A stretch of 64,000 nt of DNA from Pelagomonas calceolata (Eukaryota > Sar > Pelagophyceae > Pelagomonadales > Pelagomonadaceae): NCBI GenBank assembly GCA_918797485.1, contig CAKKNE010000006.1, forward strand, positions 1,302,001 to 1,366,000, given 5' to 3'. The notes below the pieces were generated by a model that was given only the letters and a program-made list of their open reading frames with translations, searched no databases and was not told the origin of the DNA. Position 1 is the stretch's first letter, and each line of letters opens with the position of its first letter. The position numbers were made by a program, and so were the translations under genes. This document shows, in pieces, positions 46,526-54,956 of this stretch.

Positions 46526-47059
46526 CTATTTCGTCGGGGTTTGCTTCGGCGCCGGCACAATGTCGGCGAGGCCGTAGTCGACCGCTTCGGCGGGGGACAT
46601 GTACTTATCGCGCATCAGGTCCTTGTGCACCTTTGCCTTCGTCTGGTGCGTCAACTTGGCCAGCAGGTCGGACAAAGGCTCACCACATTTGGTTTCATAT
46701 CCGGCAGTTACCTCGTGATCTTCTAGAGTGGCTTTGTCAAGGAAGAGGAGTGTGCTCGGATGGACCACGCGGTGACCAGGCTCGCCCCCTGCGAGGATCA
46801 GTACGGCGGCCGACTCGCAATAACCGAGCGCGGAAGTGTACACCGGCGGCGTGATGGAGGCCATCACGTCAATGACGGCGCACGCGTGTCCGAACTTAAT
46901 ATCATTATGGGCGTTGATGAGAAGCAATTGGATGGGTGCTTCTGGATCCTGCGATTCTAACGTGACGAGGCGATCAATCAAAGACAATAGTTTGTCGTCA
47001 TCTAAGCTACCAACGATGTTTATCCGGCGTGTCGTCCATACCCGCTGGAGATCTGCCAT
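46526..47059 (-). CDS. ClpP-like pseudoprotease (catalytic His replaced)
   Basis: 177 residues from Met 47059. The frame is open to 47293, but that start would sit 12 bp from the neighbouring gene and adds 78 unlikely residues. The crotonase-like ClpP fold is clear: RRINIVGSLDDDKLLSLIDRL, APIQLLLINAHNDIKFG, ITPPVYTSALGYCESAAVLILAGG, HPSTLLFLDKATLEDHEV and KVHKDLMRDKYMSPAEAVDYGL. The nucleophile Ser is present (GYCESAA, against GMAAS), and an Asp lies in the KDLMRD helix. The catalytic His of MIHQ is replaced (FLDKA). It therefore resembles ClpR-type inactive subunits that join mixed Clp rings. No transit peptide is visible on the short form. Confidence 0.75.
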   Translation of the reverse strand: MADLQRVWTTRRINIVGSLDDDKLLSLIDRLVTLESQDPEAPIQLLLINAHNDIKFGHACAVIDVMASITPPVYTSALGYCESAAVLILAGGEPGHRVVHPSTLLFLDKATLEDHEVTAGYETKCGEPLSDLLAKLTHQTKAKVHKDLMRDKYMSPAEAVDYGLADIVPAPKQTPTK

Positions 47060-47304
47060 ATGGGTGCTGCGTGTAGCCGCGTTTGGTACAATGTGCTTAA
47101 CAGACCAGCTGCGGCAGTCGGGCGCTGCCGGGCAGCGTATGCGTACAGAGACGGCACCCAAAAGTGGTAGGCCACTGCACAAAATAATACCCGCACGCCA
47201 GATATAGGCAGCCCCGTGGGAGTGCGCAACAAGACAGCCGAAGGCAGGCTTCTGGCGAAAAAAGACCCACTCGTCCCTGAAACTGACAAACAATTAACTC
47301 ACAG

Positions 47305-50300
47305 CTAGTGCCCCGCCAACGAGTCGTAGAACAGCAAGTACGGCAGCATGGGCCCGGCGCGGCACCGCGCCACGACGTTCGCAAACGCCCCAACCGCGAC
47401 GGCCGAGCGCCGGTCGTGGTGCGTCCACGAGTCCGACCCGTCCCTCGCGCGCACGAACGCCGTGTAGTGCGCGTTCTGGTACACGGCCACCGCAAAGAGG
47501 TCCAATTTGCGCGGCTGTCTGTGCTTGGCGCGGCCCGACGCATCCTTTTTAGTAAAGGCCTTTCTCGCAGCCATCGGCGCGTCGCGCCACACGAGCTCGA
47601 GCAGCGCCGCGACGTCGTTGCCATCCTGATCCGTCGAGTACCACGCGAGGCTCAGCACGAGCACCTTGGCAGGTTGGTCGAGGACCACGTCGACTTCGCA
47701 CGCCGCCGGCGTGTGACACCTGTCGCACGACTTGGCCGCGTGCGCGTGCGCGTCGCGGAACACATTCGCGACGCAACCAGACACGTTCGCGAGGCGACCG
47801 GCGCCGCTGAGCGCGGCGTGCACCAGAGCGGCGGCCGGCGCCGACCGCGCCAGCTCGTCGAAGGCCACGTCGTCGCGGAAGTCGGCGTTGCGGTGGCCGC
47901 ACTTTTTGCAGGCTTGCTGGTGGATGTGACCCTTGGTGCGTAGCGCTAAGGCGGAGTTGCGGCACTTCTTCGCCGAGGTCAGGACGGAAACGACCTCTCC
48001 CAACACCTCGGCCACGTCGAGGTGCGCGCCGCCCGTCGCCAGCTCGCTCCGGACGCCCTCGCCGTCCTCGTCGTTGCCCCGCGCGGCCAGCGCCGCGCGG
48101 AGACCGTCGACCGCCGCGTCGACCTCGGCATCCGTGCCCCCGGCGCTCGCGCGGAACGCCGCGCCGAGGTACCGCAGCGCGTCCGACTGCGCGGCCTCGG
48201 CCTCGGCGCCATTGCCGAGCGCGCGGCGGAACGTGGGGCACTGCGACAGCACGGCCACGATGGCATCAAGCGAGCAGTTCGACCGCCGCTCCACGTCCAC
48301 GAGGCCCTCGGGCACCACGAAGTCGTCGTCCGAATCGACCGGTGCGGGCCGGAGCGGCGCCGCGTCCGGCGTCGACCACGCGGCCGGCGGCGGTGGCGGT
48401 GGCGGCGCGACCGCGCCCCAGGCCGGCACGGGCGCAGCCGGGGGCGGCGCCGGCTCCATCGGACTCCAGGCCGGCGCCGCGGGAGGTGGCGGCGGCGCCG
48501 AGGCCGGCGGCTCGATGGCGCCCCACGCCGGCGCAACGGGCGGCGGCGGCGGCGCCGGGTTCCACGCTGTCGCCAGCGGCCCGCCCCACGCCGGCGCGGC
48601 CGGCGCGGCGGTCGGCGCGGCCCACGGCGCGGCCGGCGGCGGCAGCGCCACGGGCGGCGGCGCCAGTGGCGCCAGTGGCGGCGCCAGTGGCGACCGCGGC
48701 GGCGCCACGGGCGACGGCGGCGGCCTGGCGGGCGGCGCGGCCACGCGGCCGAGGAGCGAGCCCCTCTCCAGGCCCCGGAGGATGTAGGCCGACGGGTCGC
48801 GAATGTCTCGGAAGTCTAGGGTCGCCAACGCGCGTGCCAGGTCGCGCTGCGTCGGCTCATCGAGGGCCCGGAGCTCCTTGACGCAGCTCCGCGACAGGTC
48901 GACGGCGAGGCCGTGAATCGCGTTGACGAGATCCGGCTCCATGAACGACATGCTCTCGCGCAGCAGGATATCACAAGTCTTCTCCCTCGCAAAAGCCCGG
49001 GCGATGAAATCATCGAGGTCGACGATGTCGTCGAGGAGGCCCGGTTCGGCGAAGCGGTACGCGAGGTCCTCCTGCTGTAGCGAATCCAGCGTCGACAGGG
49101 ACCACACCGCCGCCGACGTCAGCGCGAGGCGGTCGGCCACGGGCCGCAGCGATGGGTCCAGGGCGGCGAGCTCCGACGCCGTCGCCGCGTACTGCTGGTC
49201 GTCGGCCCTCATGATCACGACTTCGAGGTCGACGGCGCTCGCGCCCGCGGCGACGCTGATCTCGAGGCGGCGCACGAGCCGCGCCTGGTGGTCCGGCGCG
49301 AGCGAGCGGAGCTTGTCCGCGGCCGCGCCGGCGACGCCCGTGGACGCGATGAACTCGTCCCTCCGTCGTCGCGGCGGCGAGGCCGGCGCGGCCGGCGGCG
49401 CGGCCGTGTCCTCGGCCGAGAGCTGCCGCGCGAGGGCGAGCGACGCGGCCTCGTCGTCGCGCGCGGCGGCGGCCGCGCGCGCCTCCTCGTCCGCCGCCGC
49501 GACCGCGGCCTCGAATTCGGCGGCCGCCCGGCGCTCGCGCCGCGACCGCACACCGGTCCAGTCGCCGTCGTCCGGCGCGGTCTCCTCGGCCGGCGGCGCC
49601 TCGTCGGCCGACGCCTCCTCGGACGGCTCGGTCTCGTCCGCGGCCCGCGCCGCCGCCTCGCGCGCCGCCGCCTCGCGCGCCGCCGCCTCGCGCGCCGCCG
49701 CCTCGCGCGCCGCCGCCTCGCGCGCCGCGGCTTCAGCAGCCTCGGCGGCCTCGGCGGCTTCGCGGGCCGCGCGCGCCGCCGCTTCCCGCGCCGGGCGCTC
49801 GGCCTCCTCGCGCGCCGCGGCCTCGCGCCGCCGGCGCTCGTCCTCGAGCTTCTTTTTTGCCTTTCTCTCCTTCTCCTCGCGCAGCTTTTTGGCTTTCTGT
49901 TGCTTCTTCTTGCCGGTTCCGGTCTTCGCGGCGGCGCTGTCGACGGCGAAGCTCTCGGTCGCCGCCGCGGCCGCCGCCGCGGCGTCCGCGCGCGGTGTTG
50001 GCGCGCGCGCCGCGGCGTCGTTCTTCGACGCGAGATCAAACACCGCCCCGACGCCGCTGAGGCCCGGCGGGAGCGTCTCGAGGTGGCGCGTCGCGAAGGC
50101 GTCGAGCTTGTACTTGCGCGACAGCGTCGCGGTGTCGGTGCTGTCGAGGCGCTTTACAATCTCGCCCGCCAGCACGTTTCCCGCGGCCGCCGCGACCTCG
50201 TAGCGCCGCGTCGCGGCGGCGTCAAATCTTTTCGTCCAGAGGAATGCGGCGTCCGCCAGCGTGTGCCGCGCCCGCCGCAGGCCGTCGGCGTCGTACTCCG

Positions 50301-53112
50301 CGCACGCGTAGACGTCCGCCCGCAGGACGAGCGCGACGATGTCCCGGCGCCCGGCCTCGTTGAGAAAGGTTTCGTAACATACCGCCGGCTCGCCGCGGAG
50401 CTTCACCCTTCTGAAGGGTTCCCCCTCCTCGGTCCGGTGGGGCTCGCCCGACGCGATCCAGTACGAGAAGACGAGGCGCGCCGCCAGCACGTGCGGGTGG
50501 TCCGACGCCTCGTCCGAGGGCCCCTCCATCACGTAGGTTACGAGATCATGCACATGATCCTTCAGACCGCGCCCGCTGGAGGCCTCGAGCGAGAAGCGCT
50601 TCAGCACCAGCATCTGCAGCGCGTCCGCGCACGCGCGCACATCGAGGGCCGGGCAGTGCTCGTCCAGAAAGCGCCGGCAGGCTGCGGACATACGACACAG
50701 GGTCGACAGCCGTATACGACTGAGCCCATCGAACATGTCCTTCCGCTGCGCGTCCATCTCCTTCATCTTCTTCGCGGTTCGTTTCGCCCGGAGGTGGCCG
50801 ACGAACTGGATCCAGGTCAAGTCCTCGCGCACCCGGGCGTCGCCCAAATCTTTCATGACGTTCAGCCTCTTGAGGTGGTCCCGCGGGATCGGTTCGCCCG
50901 CGACTAGGGCCGCGACGCACTCGTCGGCGAGGCGGGCAGCCCTGGACTCGAGCCAGAACCTTTGCTCCGGCGTGCGGGTGCCGGGCGCCGGGAGCGCCGC
51001 GACGACGACGTTGATCGCCACGCGCGCCACGGCCTTGCCGGGCGGCGCGCCGATCTTCTCGTCGACGCAAGAAAAAGACATCTTGCGTGGCTCCTCGCCG
51101 TTCACGGCAACGAGAATTACAGCACTGTACTTGGGTTGTATGGCAAAATCGAGCAATGCCATGCCTACTTCCTTCTCAATTTTGCTAGGGATCGTCGCCT
51201 GGCCCTTCGTAATATTTATCACAGAGCTCAATAGCTCAAATAGACTTTTCGGAAAGTAGTCCTTCCTCAGTACGACGTCGGCGAGCAGCATCGGCGCGCT
51301 GTCGGCGTCGCGCACGGACAACGTCACGCGCGGTTCCACGGCCTCCCGCGGAGAGCTAAAGTAGAGGACCGCGAACGGCGCCGTCTCGTCAATCGCGTCG
51401 CGCAGCTTCGCGTCGATGGCGTGGATAGGTTGTAGTTCGGGCACCTTAAATGTCCCGTTGCGCACCTCCTTTAGCAGGCTGACTCGCTCCGCCTGGCCGT
51501 GCCTCGTGTTGTCCGCCTCTTTGTCGCAGACGAGCCCCGCTACCGCGGTCCGCCTGAGCTGCTCCAGTAAGCGTTGTTGCTGTGCGCTGCCGCGCACCTC
51601 GGATGGATCGTCCTTTGAGAGCACGTACCTGGCGATGTTGACCAGCGGTGCGTCGAGCACGGCCCCGTCCATCGGCATGGCAACGTAATTTATGCCCGGG
51701 TCGACGATCGCGAGTAGGCAGCGCGGCGCCATGACGGCCTCGAGCTCATGTTGGTACGACACGCGGACCGTCAGCTGACTCGGCGGCCAGACCTCCACCT
51801 GTTCAGCCAAATAGAGCAGTGCCGGCTTCTTGTCGAAATCGGACGCGGGCCCCAAAGATTCGTGGTCGCACCACATTTCGACCGTGACGGGCTCGCTCGA
51901 CCGCAGAGCTATCATGTCATCCGCAATCTTCAAGGTCGAGTAGAGCTCCTCCTTCGCGGGCTCCGTTTCGATTAGCAGGTCCTCCAGCAGGGGCGCAATC
52001 GGCCGCAGGAGGCTGACGAGGGGCAGGGCACTGATCTCCTCGTCGCCCTCCCCGAGCACGATGATACGCACGTCGACCGTCTCGTGCCTCGTCGCCTCTA
52101 TTCGCCGCAGCGCGCGCTCGTGCCGCTTGAGCCAATCAAGGTGGGCCGTCGCGTCCGCAGCTTCGCGGTAGCCCGCCGCGCGCTGCGACGCGAGCAGCGC
52201 CTCTTGTTCCGCGATGCTGGCGGCCACCTTCGCGAGCCGCTCTTCGAGCCTGGCGTCCAAAGAATTGTCTTCGGCCTCGGTACTCGCGTCGTCGTCGCTG
52301 TCGCTCGCAGAGTCGTAGCGCGGCAGGTTTCTTAATTGATGATATAACTCGTCATAGCGCCTTGTCCACTCCTCTATTTTGGCCTCTGTCGCGGCGGCCG
52401 CCTCGTCGTCGCCCGCCTCGCGCTGCAATGCGAGCTGGGACTCCAGGTCTGCAATTAAGTCGCTCAACTTGTCGAGAACATTATCACATTCCTTCTCGTC
52501 CTCACTAATCGAATAAGCGCGGGCAATGCGCCCCTCGCTCTTCCGCGCGGGCGTGTCGGCGTCGCTGGAGGCGCTGGCGAAATAATCTTCTTCTCCGCAT
52601 AGGGCCGCTAGCAGTTCGACCCCGTCTTGCTCGTTCACGGAGGAAGCGCTGGCGAAGCTATCATCCTCGAAGGAGCCGGCCGAGGCCTCGATCGTGATGG
52701 CGTCGAATTTCTCCTCGCCGGCGGCCGTCATGCCTAGGCGCACTTCATAGCTCGCGTCGTCGCCGTCGGACGCGGCGACCGCCACTGCGGCGAGTTTCTC
52801 CTCGCCGGCGGCCGCGTCGGAGCTCGCCGCTGCGGCATCATCCATGCATCGCGAGTACTTCTCAATCAGCACGGCCTCGTCGCGGGCGTCCAGCCCCAGG
52901 CGCGCCGCGACCGCGCGGCGCAGCGCCCGGGGCGTGAGCGGGCCGGCGGCGCGGACTTCGGCCACCGTCGCGGCAGTCACGTCGCGTTCGTTCAACGGCA
53001 TCGCTGCTGGAAAGGGCCGCGCCGCGGCTCGAAGGCTCAGAGAGCTCAGAGGCTCAGGGGGCTCTCCTAGAGCAATCGATGCGTTTCGCTGCAGACTGCG
53101 AGCGCGCAGCAA
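47305..53112 (-). CDS. USP/UCH-related deubiquitinase paralog A, multidomain
   Basis: 1935 residues; Met 53001 (MPLNERDVTAATVAE...) is a plausible alternative start. In order: a DEK_C-like segment (LTPRALRRAVAARLGLDARD); acidic coiled coil; a ~700-residue region shared with paralog C (TPEQRFWLE, ACRRFLDEHCP, YKLDAFATRHLETLP); Ala/Glu/Arg coiled coil with an imperfect AAREAAAREA repeat (49620-49800); a MIU/UIM-like motif DDEAASLALARQLSAEDTA; three helical repeats (LRSLAPDHQARLVRRLE and kin); a Pro-rich linker with AWGA/AWS words; and the peptidase domain. The domain has nucleophile Cys in RRSNCSLDAIVAVL (codon 48274-48276), zinc-type CKKCGH and CDRCH, and His in NAHYTAFVR (codon 47467-47469) with Asp in HHDRR. 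Ubiquitin-chain cleavage is inferred from the intact triad. Confidence 0.85.
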   Translation of the reverse strand: MLRARSLQRNASIALGEPPEPLSSLSLRAAARPFPAAMPLNERDVTAATVAEVRAAGPLTPRALRRAVAARLGLDARDEAVLIEKYSRCMDDAAAASSDAAAGEEKLAAVAVAASDGDDASYEVRLGMTAAGEEKFDAITIEASAGSFEDDSFASASSVNEQDGVELLAALCGEEDYFASASSDADTPARKSEGRIARAYSISEDEKECDNVLDKLSDLIADLESQLALQREAGDDEAAAATEAKIEEWTRRYDELYHQLRNLPRYDSASDSDDDASTEAEDNSLDARLEERLAKVAASIAEQEALLASQRAAGYREAADATAHLDWLKRHERALRRIEATRHETVDVRIIVLGEGDEEISALPLVSLLRPIAPLLEDLLIETEPAKEELYSTLKIADDMIALRSSEPVTVEMWCDHESLGPASDFDKKPALLYLAEQVEVWPPSQLTVRVSYQHELEAVMAPRCLLAIVDPGINYVAMPMDGAVLDAPLVNIARYVLSKDDPSEVRGSAQQQRLLEQLRRTAVAGLVCDKEADNTRHGQAERVSLLKEVRNGTFKVPELQPIHAIDAKLRDAIDETAPFAVLYFSSPREAVEPRVTLSVRDADSAPMLLADVVLRKDYFPKSLFELLSSVINITKGQATIPSKIEKEVGMALLDFAIQPKYSAVILVAVNGEEPRKMSFSCVDEKIGAPPGKAVARVAINVVVAALPAPGTRTPEQRFWLESRAARLADECVAALVAGEPIPRDHLKRLNVMKDLGDARVREDLTWIQFVGHLRAKRTAKKMKEMDAQRKDMFDGLSRIRLSTLCRMSAACRRFLDEHCPALDVRACADALQMLVLKRFSLEASSGRGLKDHVHDLVTYVMEGPSDEASDHPHVLAARLVFSYWIASGEPHRTEEGEPFRRVKLRGEPAVCYETFLNEAGRRDIVALVLRADVYACAEYDADGLRRARHTLADAAFLWTKRFDAAATRRYEVAAAAGNVLAGEIVKRLDSTDTATLSRKYKLDAFATRHLETLPPGLSGVGAVFDLASKNDAAARAPTPRADAAAAAAAATESFAVDSAAAKTGTGKKKQQKAKKLREEKERKAKKKLEDERRRREAAAREEAERPAREAAARAAREAAEAAEAAEAAAREAAAREAAAREAAAREAAAREAAARAADETEPSEEASADEAPPAEETAPDDGDWTGVRSRRERRAAAEFEAAVAAADEEARAAAAARDDEAASLALARQLSAEDTAAPPAAPASPPRRRRDEFIASTGVAGAAADKLRSLAPDHQARLVRRLEISVAAGASAVDLEVVIMRADDQQYAATASELAALDPSLRPVADRLALTSAAVWSLSTLDSLQQEDLAYRFAEPGLLDDIVDLDDFIARAFAREKTCDILLRESMSFMEPDLVNAIHGLAVDLSRSCVKELRALDEPTQRDLARALATLDFRDIRDPSAYILRGLERGSLLGRVAAPPARPPPSPVAPPRSPLAPPLAPLAPPPVALPPPAAPWAAPTAAPAAPAWGGPLATAWNPAPPPPPVAPAWGAIEPPASAPPPPPAAPAWSPMEPAPPPAAPVPAWGAVAPPPPPPPAAWSTPDAAPLRPAPVDSDDDFVVPEGLVDVERRSNCSLDAIVAVLSQCPTFRRALGNGAEAEAAQSDALRYLGAAFRASAGGTDAEVDAAVDGLRAALAARGNDEDGEGVRSELATGGAHLDVAEVLGEVVSVLTSAKKCRNSALALRTKGHIHQQACKKCGHRNADFRDDVAFDELARSAPAAALVHAALSGAGRLANVSGCVANVFRDAHAHAAKSCDRCHTPAACEVDVVLDQPAKVLVLSLAWYSTDQDGNDVAALLELVWRDAPMAARKAFTKKDASGRAKHRQPRKLDLFAVAVYQNAHYTAFVRARDGSDSWTHHDRRSAVAVGAFANVVARCRAGPMLPYLLFYDSLAGH

Positions 53113-53190
53113 ATATAAATGGCTATTCCTGCAATCTATAGCAGCAGCGGTTCGCTGAGCGCCTGAAAACGCGTCCGCTTTTTTCTGGTC

Positions 53191-53213
53191 TCTAGTGTCT
53201 TACTGACGCTAGC
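53191..53213 (-). promoter_or_regulatory. CTAGCG motif copy upstream of paralog A
   Basis: Reads tctagtgtcttac then tgacgctagc on the plus strand, so it is oriented like the minus-strand gene whose longest start is 79 bp away. Confidence 0.5.
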
Positions 53214-53305
53214 TGGAGTATTCGTGACTAAACCTGAGTATCCGAATAAGACGACTCCGAGGGAGGAGAGGAGAGGAGAGAGATCAATCACACTACCACC
53301 AATAG

Positions 53306-54817
53306 TTAATTCCCCGGCGGCGCCGGCAGCGCGTCGTAGAACAGCAAGTACGGCAGCATGGGCCCGGCGCGGCACCGCGCCACGACGTTCGCGAACGGCC
53401 CGACGGCGACGGCCGAGCGCCGGTCGTGGTACGTCCACGAGTCCGACCCGTCCGACGCGCGCACGAAAGCCGTGTAGTGCGCGTTCTGGAACACGGCCAC
53501 CGCGAAGAGGTCTAATCTGCGCAGGCCTGCCTTGCTCCCGCGCTGTCGCCCGTTCGGGTTCTTAGAAAAGACTTTCTCCACAGGCATCGGCGCGTCGCGC
53601 CAGACGAGCTCGAGCAGCGCCGCGACGTCGTTGCCATCCTGATCCGTCGAGTACCACGCAAGACTCAGAACGAGGGCCTTTGCGGCGTGGTCCAGGATCA
53701 CGTCGACTTCGCACGCGGCCGGCGCGTGACACGCGTCGCACGACTTGGCCGCGTGAGCGTGCGCGTCGCGGAAAGTGTCCGCGACCCTACCGGTGCCGCT
53801 TCGCGCGGCGTCCACGAGGGCGGTCGCCGGCGCCGACCGCGCCAGCTCGTCGAAGGCCACGTCGTCGCGGAAGTCCTCATTCCGCTTCCCGCACTTGACG
53901 CAGGCCCGCTGGTGGATGTGACCCTTGGTTCTCAAGGCACTCGCGGCCTTCTGACACCGCTCCGACGTACTGAGGACGGACATGACTTCTCCCAGGACCT
54001 CGGCCACGTCGAGGTGCGCGCCGCCCGTCGCCAGCTCGCTCCGGACGCCCTCGCCGTCCTCGTCCTGGTCGCCGCGAGCGGCCAGCGCCGCGCGGAGGCC
54101 GTCGACTGCCGCGTCGACGCCCGCGTCCGAGCCCTCGGCGCTCGCCCGGAACGCCGCGCCGAGGTACCGCAGCGCGTCCGACTCCGCGGCCTCCGCGCCG
54201 TTGCCGAGCGCGCGGCGGAACGTCGGGCACTGCGACAGCACGGCCACAATCGCGTCGAGCGAGCAGTTCGACCGCCGTTCCACGTCCACGAGACCCTCGG
54301 GCACGACGAAGTCGTCGTCCGAGTCGGCGCCGCCACCGAGGCGCGCCATCGCGTCGCCTGCGCTCCATGCCGGCGGCGGCGCGGTCTCTATTGTGACCGC
54401 CGGCCACGCCGTCGTCGGCGAGAATGCGTCCGGAGGCGCCCACGCGGACGTCGGCGCCGGCGCGGGCCACGGCTGCGCCGGAGGCGGCGGCGGCGGCCCG
54501 GTCGCGCCCCAGGCCGGCGTGGGCGGCGCCGACGGCGGCTCGATCGCGCCCCACGCAGGTGCGGGCGAAGTCGGCGAGGGTGGTACAATAGCGCCCCACA
54601 TCGGCGCCGGTGTAGGCGGCCCGGCGGGCGCCGCGCCCCACGCTGGTGCGGGCGGCGCCGTCCGCTCCGGCGGGGTGATCGGCGGCTTGGGTTCCAACGC
54701 CGGGGTGATCGGCGACATGGGTTCCACAATGGGATCGTCGGCATTCAATGGGGGAGGCAATGGGGGAGGCCGAGTCTCGACAGATAATTGCGCGACGGCG
54801 TCCCACGTGTGTTCCAA
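53306..54817 (-). CDS. USP/UCH-related deubiquitinase paralog B, short form
   Basis: 503 residues, consisting only of a Pro-rich N-terminus with repeated Trp-Gly-Ala words (PAWGAAPAG, PMWGAIVPP, PAWGAIEPP, PAWGATGPP) and the C-terminal peptidase domain. The triad is intact: Cys in RRSNCSLDAIVAVL (codon 54263-54265), His in NAHYTAFVR (codon 53477-53479) and Asp in YHDRR. The zinc-type pairs CVKCGKRN and CDACHAPAAC are present. The domain is nearly the same at nucleotide level as those of A and C, so the duplication is recent. It lacks the shared N-terminal region, coiled coil and MIU-like motif of A. It starts 139 bp from the 3' end of paralog C. Confidence 0.85.
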   Translation of the reverse strand: MEHTWDAVAQLSVETRPPPLPPPLNADDPIVEPMSPITPALEPKPPITPPERTAPPAPAWGAAPAGPPTPAPMWGAIVPPSPTSPAPAWGAIEPPSAPPTPAWGATGPPPPPPAQPWPAPAPTSAWAPPDAFSPTTAWPAVTIETAPPPAWSAGDAMARLGGGADSDDDFVVPEGLVDVERRSNCSLDAIVAVLSQCPTFRRALGNGAEAAESDALRYLGAAFRASAEGSDAGVDAAVDGLRAALAARGDQDEDGEGVRSELATGGAHLDVAEVLGEVMSVLSTSERCQKAASALRTKGHIHQRACVKCGKRNEDFRDDVAFDELARSAPATALVDAARSGTGRVADTFRDAHAHAAKSCDACHAPAACEVDVILDHAAKALVLSLAWYSTDQDGNDVAALLELVWRDAPMPVEKVFSKNPNGRQRGSKAGLRRLDLFAVAVFQNAHYTAFVRASDGSDSWTYHDRRSAVAVGPFANVVARCRAGPMLPYLLFYDALPAPPGN

Positions 54818-54956
54818 GTCTCAGCGATGCTGGCGCGAGTAGAAAGCGTCACCTGCGCCCACTCGCGCACGCCTTGGCGGTCCAAGCTCGCGAGCTCGTC
54901 TCAGTCGACCGCAAAGGCAACAAAACGGGTTTACAAGCCAAACACATATATTTAAC

